The notes under the pieces: model-generated | Database searches by the model: none | The model's input: the letters and a program-made list of their open reading frames with translations, nothing else | What the model was told of the DNA's origin: nothing | Source: Ruminococcaceae bacterium UBA5450 | GTDB lineage: Bacteria; Bacillota; Clostridia; Oscillospirales; Acutalibacteraceae | Length of the DNA stretch: 16,377 nt | Assembly: GCA_002424295.1 (NCBI GenBank) | Contig: DIQY01000004.1 | Coordinates: forward strand, 1 to 16,377 | Reading direction: 5' to 3' | Part shown: in pieces, positions 1 through 6,171 of the stretch | Position numbering within the stretch: the first letter of the stretch is position 1 | Layout of the letters: each line of letters opens with the position of its first letter | Position numbers and translations under genes: made by a program

Positions 1-65
1 CCTTCTCCATGAAGTTTTACTACCGTGACGGTATCCCCGACCTTTGCTTCTCTCAATGTTTTCAT
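1..65 (-). CDS. FeoA-domain protein, 5' part only (runs off left edge)
   Basis: Only the first 21 codons are present. The start ATG reads leftward from 65 and is preceded by an AAAGGGG ribosome binding site. The visible peptide begins MKTLREAKVGDTVTVVKL and ends in HGEG, the typical opening of the small SH3-like FeoA domain (a 'tL.d...G....V..l.geg' pattern). It lies 42 bp downstream of another leftward FeoA gene, so the two are probably co-transcribed. Paired FeoA genes ahead of feoB, the ferrous iron permease, are common in Clostridia; feoB itself would lie outside the window. The family call rests on about 20 residues and is therefore moderate. Confidence 0.7.
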   Translation of the reverse strand, partial: MKTLREAKVGDTVTVVKLHGE

Positions 66-107
66 TTCTGCTGCCCCTTTCTTTCAATAAATAGACCATT
101 GTGTCCT

Positions 108-317
108 TTAAACCATGACCTTCTGTGCCATTTCCTGACTGATTGCAATCCTTGCCTCTTTCACATTGACAATCACATTGCCGCACATTGTCGTGATAAC
201 CGTCACATTTCCGCCGACCACAAATCCCAGATTTTCCAGATGCTTTTTCACCTCCGGTTTTCCTCCGATTCGTTTGATCGTGTTCTGTTCTCCAATGTTT
301 GCGAGCGTTAATGGCAT
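108..317 (-). CDS. feoA: FeoA family ferrous iron transport accessory protein
   Basis: A 69-aa protein, the usual size for a single-domain FeoA. I chose the start at 317 (MPLTLANIGEQNTIKRIGG) because an AAAGGGAGCGG ribosome binding site sits just before it. An upstream in-frame ATG at 353 lies inside the operator palindrome and has no ribosome binding site. The pattern 'IGG...VKKHLENLGFVVGGNVTVI' followed by 'NVIVNVKEARIAIS' matches the FeoA SH3-like beta barrel. FeoA is a cytosolic small protein thought to assist or regulate the membrane GTPase/permease FeoB in Fe(II) uptake under anaerobic conditions. It is the first gene of the leftward operon, followed by a second FeoA gene. The metal-box palindrome in its promoter suggests iron- or manganese-responsive repression. 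Confidence 0.9.
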   Translation of the reverse strand: MPLTLANIGEQNTIKRIGGKPEVKKHLENLGFVVGGNVTVITTMCGNVIVNVKEARIAISQEMAQKVMV

Positions 318-343
318 TTTTACCGCTCCCTTTCTGTAATTAA

Positions 344-372
344 AGATTAGCATATGCTAATTGGAAAGTCAA
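344..372 (-). promoter_or_regulatory. feoA promoter with embedded metalloregulator-like palindrome
   Basis: Read leftward, TTGACT (372-367), a 17-bp spacer and TAATCT (349-344) make a good sigma-A promoter. The perfect 16-bp palindrome ATTAGCATATGCTAAT (346-361) fills the spacer and overlaps the -10 box, the classic position for a repressor. The TTAGC...GCTAA half-sites resemble DtxR/IdeR/MntR-type operators more than a Fur box. The identity of the regulator is inference. Confidence 0.8.
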
Positions 373-431
373 TGGAATTTTTTCAAAATTAAGTTTTGTT
401 TTTATGATTTTGTTAACTATGCAACATCAAG

Positions 432-445
432 TTAGCGTAAGCTAA
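432..445. promoter_or_regulatory. Second TTAGC-N4-GCTAA inverted repeat in the feoA/EAL intergenic region
   Basis: TTAGCGTAAGCTAA has the same half-sites and spacing as the palindrome in the feoA promoter (TTAGCATATGCTAA). It lies about 80 bp upstream of the feoA -10 box and about 60 bp upstream of the -35 of the divergent c-di-GMP gene. It is probably a second operator for the same metalloregulator. Which gene it serves cannot be told from sequence. Confidence 0.55.
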
Positions 446-500
446 TTTAATACTGTGCAAATTTACAATGCTTTTTAAACTTCCATTTAATGGCATTGTA

Positions 501-530
501 TTGTAATCATAATAAAGAAAGTAGTATACT
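501..530 (+). promoter_or_regulatory. Candidate promoter of the REC-GGDEF-EAL gene
   Basis: TTGTAA (501-506), an 18-bp spacer and TATACT (525-530) form a reasonable sigma-A promoter. It predicts a start near 537 and hence a leader of about 205 nt before the chosen start codon. Confidence 0.5.
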
Positions 531-536
531 AAATAT

Positions 537-742
537 GGAATTTTAAAGGGTAAATCTTAGCTTGTAAAAATTAAAATGCAAATTATAATGCAATTAGGCA
601 ATTGTTTTTTCATAAAAATCTCCTATCTTAAGGCGGGAATTTGTGTCTTGTGCTAATAAGATTAAAAAGCTAAGATTTCTATTTAGGAAGAAATATTTTC
701 TGCTTTTACAAGAATAGCAGAATGAAAAGTGGGAGAGAGAGA
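537..742 (+). ncRNA. Structured 5' leader of the EAL gene (unclassified, riboswitch-like)
   Basis: AAATCTTAGCTT (552-563) is perfectly complementary to AAGCTAAGATTT (667-678), enclosing about 100 nt. Immediately after the first arm, CTTGTAAAA (561-569) is complementary to TTTTACAAG (704-712). The latter lies in the loop of a second hairpin, TTCTGC (698-703) with GCAGAA (717-722), just upstream of the translation start. Taken together this is a long closing stem plus a loop pseudoknot, or two alternative pairings sharing 561-563. A weak internal hairpin, CAATT-AGGC-AATTG followed by six T (591-610), is also visible. I could not match it to a c-di-GMP riboswitch consensus by eye. Confidence 0.45.
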
Positions 743-2461
743 ATGAAACCAAAATTGAAAATCCTGATTGTAGACAATCAAAAAATCAATCGCAAAATTT
801 TAAGCAGGCTTCTTTCTGACTTTTACGAAATTATTGAAGCGGATAATGGCAGAGCCGCTCTTGCTGCTCTACGTTCACAAAAAGGAACTATTTCTGCAGT
901 TCTTCTGGACCCCATTATGCCAATTATGAATGGTTATGATGTTTTAAAAGAAATGTCAAAAAATTCAGAAATGGCCGCCATTCCTGTCATTGTGATTTCT
1001 CAGGACAACAAGGAGGACAGCGAAATAAAAGCGCTGCAAATGGGCGCCAGAGATTTTATTTCCACCCCTTATAACCCAAAAATCCTGCGCCGCAGACTTT
1101 CCAATTTGATTGAATTATATGAATCCAATCTCTGTATTGGGCATATTGAACGCGATACGCTTACCGGTGTTTATACCAAAGATGCTTTTTACCGCCATGC
1201 AGAAGAAATTTTGGGCGCCAATCCAACAACGCCTTACATTCTTGTTGCCACCGATATTGAACGTTTTAAATTGGTAAATGATAGTTTTGGTTCTGCCACA
1301 GGTGATGAACTTCTGCAATATATCGCAAAAATTTTACAGCATGATTCCCTCCAGTTCCACGGAATCTGCGCGCGCCACAGTGAAGACCATTTTATGATTT
1401 TGATCCCGAAATCCACAGATGACGGAAATATGCACTCATTTATTGAAGCAGCCCAAAAAGAGTTAAAGCAATTTCCCTTAAATATGAAAATCTCTCTGAA
1501 ATTCGGAGTGTACTTAATAGAAAATCTACAAACCCCTCTTCCTATTATGTGTGACCGTGCTATTTTGGCGGCAGAAAGTGCCAAGGGACATTATGAAAAA
1601 TCCTGTGCTTACTATGACGACTCTATTCGCCAGCGCCTTCTTCGGGAACAGCAGATCATAGATGAAATGAAATCATCCTTGGAAAAAAATCGGTTCCAAG
1701 TCTTTTTGCAGCCAAAATACGACCTGAGTAATGAAAAAATTGCCGGTGCAGAAGCGCTGGTGCGCTGGACTCATCCGAAACTGGGAGCACTGAGTCCGAG
1801 TGAATTCATTCCGCTCTTTGAACATACCGGTTTTATTACAGAACTGGACAAATATGTCTGGAACCGCACCTGCGAAATTTTGGAAAGTTGGAACCAAAAT
1901 GGCTTACCACATATTCAAGTTTCCGTAAATGTTTCCCGAAAAGACATTTATCAAGAAAACCTTCCGGAAATTATTTGGAATATTGTTAAAAAGCATGGAC
2001 TTGAACCGAGCCAGCTTCATCTTGAAATCACAGAAACTGCCTATACAGAAAATGCTGAACAATTAATAAGCGTTGTCAATGAGCTCAAAAAAATAGGATT
2101 TCTCATTGAAATGGACGATTTTGGAACCGGATATTCTTCTTTAAACATGCTCTCTGAACTTCCAATTGATGTTTTAAAGCTCGATATGCGCTTTATGAAC
2201 TCCATCAAAAAAGGTGCATTACAAAAAAACAACCACCATATTTTGGAATTTATTATTAGTCTTGCAAAATGGATTAATTTGCAGGTCGTTGCCGAGGGTG
2301 TTGAAAAGAAAGAACAGGTCGATTTTTTACGTAAACTGGGATGCGACTATGTGCAGGGATATTATTACGCAAAGCCTATGCCAGTCGATGAATTTACCAA
2401 ACTTCTAAGCGGTCCGAACATAGAGGTTCCATCATGTACTTTTAAAAAATCACTCTATTAA
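743..2461 (+). CDS. Response regulator with degenerate GGDEF and EAL c-di-GMP phosphodiesterase domains
   Basis: About 572 aa from the ATG at 743, chosen because GGGAGAGAG precedes it at good spacing; the in-frame ATG at 722 has no ribosome binding site and lies in a leader hairpin. Order: receiver domain (residues about 5-120), GGDEF (about 135-295), EAL (about 305-560). The receiver keeps the phospho-acceptor Asp56 (LLDPIMPIMNG), but the second acidic residue is Asn (IVDNQ) and the usual Lys of the 'KP' motif is Thr (FISTPY). The GGDEF signature reads RHSEDHF, so cyclase activity is unlikely. EAL retains AEALVRW, NVSR, LEITETAY, MDDFGTGYSSL, VVAEGVE and QGYYYAKP, so c-di-GMP hydrolysis is expected. 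It is a cytosolic monocistronic gene with its own terminator and a structured leader. A GTP-sensing or purely structural role for the GGDEF domain is inference. Confidence 0.93.
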   Translation: MKPKLKILIVDNQKINRKILSRLLSDFYEIIEADNGRAALAALRSQKGTISAVLLDPIMPIMNGYDVLKEMSKNSEMAAIPVIVISQDNKEDSEIKALQMGARDFISTPYNPKILRRRLSNLIELYESNLCIGHIERDTLTGVYTKDAFYRHAEEILGANPTTPYILVATDIERFKLVNDSFGSATGDELLQYIAKILQHDSLQFHGICARHSEDHFMILIPKSTDDGNMHSFIEAAQKELKQFPLNMKISLKFGVYLIENLQTPLPIMCDRAILAAESAKGHYEKSCAYYDDSIRQRLLREQQIIDEMKSSLEKNRFQVFLQPKYDLSNEKIAGAEALVRWTHPKLGALSPSEFIPLFEHTGFITELDKYVWNRTCEILESWNQNGLPHIQVSVNVSRKDIYQENLPEIIWNIVKKHGLEPSQLHLEITETAYTENAEQLISVVNELKKIGFLIEMDDFGTGYSSLNMLSELPIDVLKLDMRFMNSIKKGALQKNNHHILEFIISLAKWINLQVVAEGVEKKEQVDFLRKLGCDYVQGYYYAKPMPVDEFTKLLSGPNIEVPSCTFKKSLY

Positions 2462-2482
2462 TGTAAATCCTCAGAGACTTCT

Positions 2483-2527
2483 GATCAGCACCTATGTTTT
2501 TATAAGTCATAAGTGCTGATCTTTTTT
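2483..2527 (+). terminator. Intrinsic terminator after the EAL gene
   Basis: GATCAGCAC (2483-2491) pairs with GTGCTGATC (2513-2521). The stem extends by four more pairs after one mismatch, and six T residues follow directly. It ends the c-di-GMP transcript and insulates the ArsR operon. Confidence 0.9.
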
Positions 2528-2620
2528 ATTTTAGGAAAACCGATATTACTTTATAAAATAAGAAAGGTAACCTAACTTTTGGCTTATACTCGTCCTTTGA
2601 TCAAATCCGTATTTTGTATC

Positions 2621-2677
2621 TTGACAGCATAGAAAGAAGGGCCTATTCTAGATAAGCAAATGCTTAATTAGAATAGG
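2621..2677 (+). promoter_or_regulatory. ArsR-MATE operon promoter and operator palindrome
   Basis: TTGACA (2621-2626), a 17-bp spacer and TATTCT (2644-2649) form a near-ideal promoter. An interrupted palindrome centred at 2659/2660 covers the -10 box and start site. The outer arms are CCTATTCTA (2642-2650) and TAGAATAGG (2669-2677); the inner arms are TAAGCA (2653-2658) and TGCTTA (2661-2666). ArsR/SmtB proteins bind such imperfect palindromes over their own promoters, so autorepression is the natural reading. Confidence 0.85.
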
Positions 2678-2687
2678 GGAGATCCAT

Positions 2688-3035
2688 ATGAATACGGAAA
2701 TTCTTCATGTTATCACAGAACCAACAAAATTTCAGATTCTTGGGTTGCTTATGCAACACAATTATTGTGTGCATGCTCTTTCAAAAAAGATTGGTATCAG
2801 TGAACCGGCAATATCCCAACAACTTCATATTCTTAAAAAGAATGGCATCATCAGCGGAAAAAAGATAGGTTATCAAATACATTACCAGATCAATATGAAA
2901 CTAATTGAAAATGCAATCAATGAACTTCTTTCCCATCTTGCTAACCAGAAAGCTCTACCTGACGTAGGAGCAGACTGTAGCTGCGAATTTGCTTCAGAAT
3001 GTATTCGCTATAATAACGGCAGGAGAAAAAAGTAA
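2688..3035 (+). CDS. ArsR/SmtB-family winged-helix transcriptional repressor
   Basis: 115 aa, a normal size for the family; ATG preceded by AGGGGAG. The winged helix-turn-helix spans about residues 8-80 (ILGLLMQHNYCVHALSKKIGISEPAISQ, recognition helix SEPAISQQLHILKKNG, wing ISGKKIGYQIHYQI). Possible metal or thiol sensing residues are Cys27 and His29, in the helix where ArsR proteins carry the 'CVCDL' motif, plus a Cys-rich tail (Cys97, Cys99, Cys105 in DCSCEFASEC). It ends in TAA directly abutting the ATG of a MATE pump, so the two are translationally coupled and the regulator most likely derepresses the pump on sensing its ligand. Whether the ligand is a metal ion, arsenite/antimonite or a redox signal cannot be told from the sequence. 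Confidence 0.9.
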   Translation: MNTEILHVITEPTKFQILGLLMQHNYCVHALSKKIGISEPAISQQLHILKKNGIISGKKIGYQIHYQINMKLIENAINELLSHLANQKALPDVGADCSCEFASECIRYNNGRRKK

Positions 3036-4382
3036 ATGGAAAATGATTATTTGATTACTAGAAAGCCAATTAAAGCTCTTATTTCGTTTTCACTTCCTAT
3101 GATCATCGGCAACCTGTTTCAGCAGTTTTACACAATGGCAGACTCCGCTATTGTTGGGAGGTTTGTCGGGGAACAGGCACTTGCTGCTGTAGGCGCCTCT
3201 TACGCGTTGACAAATATTTTTATCTGTATTGCCATTGGAGGAGGAATTGGCTCCTCTGTCATTATAAGCAAATATTTTGGCGGAAAAGACTATCAGAATA
3301 TGAAAACCGCCATCAACACCGCCATGCTCTCTTTTTTACTGATCAGTATTCTTTTAGCCGGAATCGGCTTATTTTTCAGCAAAAGGATTATGATCCTCCT
3401 GAATACACCGAATGACATACTTGATATGGCTGTGGTCTACCTCAATATTTACTTTCTAGGTTTGCCTTTTCTATTTATGTACAATGTTGTTTCCTCCATG
3501 TTTAACGCCTGTGGAAAATCCAAGATACCACTTTACTTTTTAATTTTTTCTTCGATACTCAATGTATTTCTGGATTTATTTATGGTTTCAACCCTACAGA
3601 TGGGTGTAGCAGGAGCAGCGTGGGCAACCCTTATTTCGCAGGGAATTGCAGCGGTTTTTTCATTTATAGTATTATTAAAGTATTTACGACAGTTTTCATC
3701 CAAAAACAATAAGGCTTTTTCAAAAGTCGAGTTTACTAGTATGGTTAAAATTGCGATTCCGTCGATCCTTCAACAATCTATCGTTTCTATCGGTATGATG
3801 CTCGTTCAGTCAGTAATCAATCGCTTTGGATCCGGTGCTCTCGCGGGATTCTCGGCAGCTATGCGCATTGAATCTATCTGTGTTGTACCGATGGCTGCTA
3901 TTGGAAACGCAGTTTCTTCCTTTACTGCACAAAACATCGGTGCGGGTCAAAAAGAAAGAGTCGTCGAAGGATTTCACGCAGCAAATAAAATGGTTATCTT
4001 TTGCGGTGTTATTCTTTGTTTGACTCTTGAATTTTTCAACCTATGGATTATTGAATTTTTTCTGGGCACAAATGGCACAGAGGCAGCATTAAGCACAGGT
4101 CGGGATTATCTCTCCTTTATGGGATGGTTTTATTTCATGATCGGATTCAAAATGGTGGTAGACGGACTTTTAAGAGGCGCCGGTGATATGAAAATGTTTA
4201 CCATTGCAAATCTTGTTAATCTTTTTATTCGGGTTGCAGTTTCTATTTTGTTGGCTCCACATTTTGGTATCAGCATGGTCTGGGTATCCGTTCCTATCGG
4301 TTGGTCTATGAACTGGCTGATTTCGTTTTGTCAATATCGAACAGGGCATTGGAAAACTTTAACCCTAACTGCTAAAACTTAA
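3036..4382 (+). CDS. MATE family multidrug efflux transporter
   Basis: 448 aa, typical for MATE (NorM/DinF-like) antiporters with twelve membrane helices. The N-terminal signature 'PIKALISFSLPMIIGNLFQQFYTMADSAIVGRFVGEQALAAVGAS' region and the second-half repeat 'IAIPSILQQSIVSIGMMLVQSVINRFGSGALAGFSAAMRIES' are diagnostic of the two homologous six-helix halves. It acts in the cytoplasmic membrane, exporting cationic drugs or toxic organic compounds in exchange for Na+ or H+. The start codon immediately follows the arsR stop; AGGAG sits inside the end of arsR. A strong terminator lies about 75 bp downstream. The pairing with a Cys-containing ArsR suggests induction by a metal or a reactive compound rather than constitutive expression. 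The substrate is unknown. Confidence 0.95.
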   Translation: MENDYLITRKPIKALISFSLPMIIGNLFQQFYTMADSAIVGRFVGEQALAAVGASYALTNIFICIAIGGGIGSSVIISKYFGGKDYQNMKTAINTAMLSFLLISILLAGIGLFFSKRIMILLNTPNDILDMAVVYLNIYFLGLPFLFMYNVVSSMFNACGKSKIPLYFLIFSSILNVFLDLFMVSTLQMGVAGAAWATLISQGIAAVFSFIVLLKYLRQFSSKNNKAFSKVEFTSMVKIAIPSILQQSIVSIGMMLVQSVINRFGSGALAGFSAAMRIESICVVPMAAIGNAVSSFTAQNIGAGQKERVVEGFHAANKMVIFCGVILCLTLEFFNLWIIEFFLGTNGTEAALSTGRDYLSFMGWFYFMIGFKMVVDGLLRGAGDMKMFTIANLVNLFIRVAVSILLAPHFGISMVWVSVPIGWSMNWLISFCQYRTGHWKTLTLTAKT

Positions 4383-4458
4383 CCAACATAGAAAAATCAT
4401 TTGTCCTCTATTTCAACATATAACATATATCTGATATGAAAAAATAGCGAAGCAACCT

Positions 4459-4507
4459 AAAGATTGCTGCAAAAACGCAACTATACGCTCTTGCAGCAAT
4501 CTTTTTT
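4459..4507 (+). terminator. Strong intrinsic terminator after the MATE gene
   Basis: AAAGATTGCTGCAA (4459-4472) pairs perfectly with TTGCAGCAATCTTT (4491-4504), giving 14 bp, and the T-run continues to 4507. It stops rightward transcription just before the oppositely oriented tRNA. On the minus strand it may also end the tRNA transcript, although the T-run there is only three bases. Confidence 0.9.
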
Positions 4508-4583
4508 GGCGTCCCCGGGCAGATTTGAACTGCCGGCCCCACGCTTAGGAGGCGTGTGCTCTATCCAGCTGAGCTACGGAGAC
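4507..4583 (-). tRNA. tRNA-Arg (anticodon CCT), CCA encoded
   Basis: Read leftward from 4583, the acceptor GTCTCCG pairs with CGGGGAC (one G-U pair). The D arm contains TAGCTCAGCTGGATAGAGC. The anticodon stem CACGC/GCGTG holds the loop CTCCTAA, giving anticodon CCT, which reads AGG. The T arm is GGCAG-TTCAAAT-CTGCC. Discriminator G is followed by an encoded CCA. The cloverleaf is complete, so I regard the gene as functional. Confidence 0.95.
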
Positions 4584-4615
4584 AAATACAATTTTAAGAG
4601 TAAAAAGAGTGAAAT

Positions 4616-4673
4616 AATTCGAACGACCTGCCGCTTAAAAGACAGTCGCTCTACCCATCTTCGTTATGAAGGC
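4616..4673 (-). pseudogene. Decayed tRNA-Lys(TTT)-like relic
   Basis: Read leftward from 4673, the sequence keeps tRNA landmarks in order: a D-arm-like GATGGGTAGAGCG, an anticodon-loop-like CTTTTAA (anticodon TTT, Lys), then AGGTCGTTCGAAT resembling the variable region and T loop. It has no acceptor pairing, no closed T stem and an imperfect anticodon stem. It lies 33 bp upstream of the tRNA-Arg on the same strand, consistent with a former tandem tRNA-Lys/tRNA-Arg pair. Confidence 0.5.
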
Positions 4674-4764
4674 ATCTTTACCCGTTTATTATTTTTAAAA
4701 ATAGGATTTAGCAAAAAAGTCAAATTATCCAGACGGCTTTTTCATTCGATATTAATTATACGGC

Positions 4765-5199
4765 TTAAATTTGTTTTTTGTCAACGGGCTTTCCCTCCCA
4801 TGCCAGCAAAAAGCCCAAAATCAGCAGAATCATACAAGCAATCGGCAGATAAGAAAGCACATACTGAATCCAATTCACCTGTGGAACAATCAACCGAATA
4901 GAGCTGAAAAAGCAAGCCATAAAAATCCCCTGAAAAGCAGATAAAAAAACACAGACCCCAAATGCCCTGCGCAAAGGTTTCAATAAAAATAAAATCAGCC
5001 AGATTACAACCGGAATCGTAAATGCAACAAACAAGAAAAAATCGCACTCCAAAAAATGGTTTGCCAAAGCATAGACTGCAATTTCCGGCGTTGTCAGTGC
5101 ACTATCTTTTTGAAAAGCAGCCGGTACAAAAAGAAGAACCAAAAAAGCGGCTTCAAAAGCGCTCGCTGCTATACGAATCTGTCGCGGTGATTTGGTCAT
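4765..5199 (-). CDS. Hypothetical four-helix membrane protein
   Basis: 144 aa, not recognised as a named family. The start at 5199 is supported by GGAGAG eleven bases upstream. Four hydrophobic segments are clear: about residues 13-30 (SAFEAAFLVLLFVPAAF), 53-73 (DFFLFVAFTIPVVIWLILFLL), 79-98 (AFGVCVFLSAFQGIFMACFF) and 112-133 (YVLSYLPIACMILLILGFLLAW). The tail is short and basic (GKPVDKKQI). It is therefore a small integral membrane protein, probably with both termini inside. It is expressed from its own promoter, divergent from the next operon, with no partner gene on its strand. No catalytic motif is visible, and I infer no function. Confidence 0.75.
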   Translation of the reverse strand: MTKSPRQIRIAASAFEAAFLVLLFVPAAFQKDSALTTPEIAVYALANHFLECDFFLFVAFTIPVVIWLILFLLKPLRRAFGVCVFLSAFQGIFMACFFSSIRLIVPQVNWIQYVLSYLPIACMILLILGFLLAWEGKPVDKKQI

Positions 5200-5242
5200 A
5201 GAAAGTCTCTCCTTTTTTAAAACTCATATGGAGAATAGTTTC

Positions 5243-5270
5243 ATTATAATAATTTTTCAGAAAAAAGCAA
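5243..5270 (-). promoter_or_regulatory. Promoter of the small membrane protein gene
   Basis: Read leftward, TTGCTT (5270-5265), a 16-bp spacer and a perfect TATAAT (5248-5243) lie 44 bp ahead of the start codon. Confidence 0.6.
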
Positions 5271-5397
5271 GAAAAAGCATTTTTTAAACATGATTCTATT
5301 GGGATTTTAATCCAATCCATTTTTCATGAAACACCTTATCATTTTTAGGAGAAAAATGATTTTACCTTTGAAATTTTAGCAAACATGTAGAATTTTT

Positions 5398-5426
5398 TTG
5401 AAAATTGTGATACATTATCCTATTAT
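5398..5426 (+). promoter_or_regulatory. Promoter of the unknown-protein/GntR operon
   Basis: TTGAAA (5398-5403), a 17-bp spacer and TATTAT (5421-5426) lie 28 bp before the start at 5454. Just upstream, ATCATTTTT-AGGAG-AAAAATGAT (5338-5360) is a perfect 9-bp inverted repeat that could be an operator or a weak terminator-like hairpin. Its role is not clear. Confidence 0.65.
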
Positions 5427-5453
5427 ACAAGATATAAAAACGAGGAGATAAAA

Positions 5454-6143
5454 ATGGAAATCCAGCAAAATTATGAAGATGTGTTTCAATCGGCAACGGA
5501 ACTTTTTTCTTCAAAATGGATGCAGAACTGCAGCTTTTCGGAAGAATTCCGCAACAAATGGCACCGAATTCTGCGTGCAAATGTCCGCAGTGAAAAAAAT
5601 ATTCTTCCAGAAAATGCAGAGACAATTTTTCCGGTTCCATACAGTTTTCATGGCGGAAACATTATTTTTCATTTTGACCAGGAAAAACTTTTTGATTGGT
5701 TCCGACAAGATTCCCTTGGAAAAGAGCGGCGGGTTTTTATTTCAAAAGATCTTACCCGTGGACTTTACGGTGACCTTTCCTTCCATGATTCTCCGTTTTA
5801 CTATAATTCCACTGCCACAGAGCCGTCTATTCCTAAAAAAGGAACTGAAATTTTTGCATGCTCTCTTCCCGGATTTCCACCGCCGCTACAGGTGATCTAC
5901 GGAAATAAACGGATAGAAAGTTCTTTTCATGGTTTTAAAAAGCGTAAACTTTCTTTTTATCTGATTCCTGCTGAATTTACGCCGGCATTTCTCTGCACCC
6001 CTTTTGAAAAATGCCTCTATCTTTTTTGGATGGACTGCTGCATCATAATGGAAAACCGAGCTAAATTAAAAGATAAGGATCTAAAACCTTTACTGCATAT
6101 TTTTCGACCTACTTCCATACTGACTGTGGAAAAAATAATCTGA
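5454..6143 (+). CDS. Uncharacterised 229-aa soluble protein
   Basis: I do not recognise this protein. The ATG at 5454 has a strong CGAGGAG ribosome binding site. There is no signal peptide or membrane helix. It is rich in aromatic residues (Phe, Trp, Tyr) throughout, with an acidic N-terminal part (residues about 1-55), a central 'FPVPYSFHGGNIIFHFDQEKLFDWFRQDS' stretch and a Cys-rich, hydrophobic segment near residues 182-202 (CTPFEKCLYLFWMDCC). No GxGxxG, P-loop or zinc motif is seen. It is followed after 28 bp by a GntR/FadR-type regulator gene with no terminator between, so the two are very likely one operon and may act together. A ligand-binding or small-molecule-processing role is possible but unsupported. 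Confidence 0.75.
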   Translation: MEIQQNYEDVFQSATELFSSKWMQNCSFSEEFRNKWHRILRANVRSEKNILPENAETIFPVPYSFHGGNIIFHFDQEKLFDWFRQDSLGKERRVFISKDLTRGLYGDLSFHDSPFYYNSTATEPSIPKKGTEIFACSLPGFPPPLQVIYGNKRIESSFHGFKKRKLSFYLIPAEFTPAFLCTPFEKCLYLFWMDCCIIMENRAKLKDKDLKPLLHIFRPTSILTVEKII

Positions 6144-6171
6144 AGGTCATTTGTTGAAAGAAGGAAAATGA

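Noticed and set aside
541..720. Known c-di-GMP-I or -II riboswitch in the EAL leader
   Set aside because: Conserved core sequences that I know for these classes were not found by eye, so I left the leader unclassified rather than naming it.
4464..4901. 145-codon rightward open frame across the tRNA region
   Set aside because: Its first third is the antisense of tRNA-Arg and the terminator stem; the rest opposes the membrane protein gene. No ribosome binding site and no protein-like pattern.
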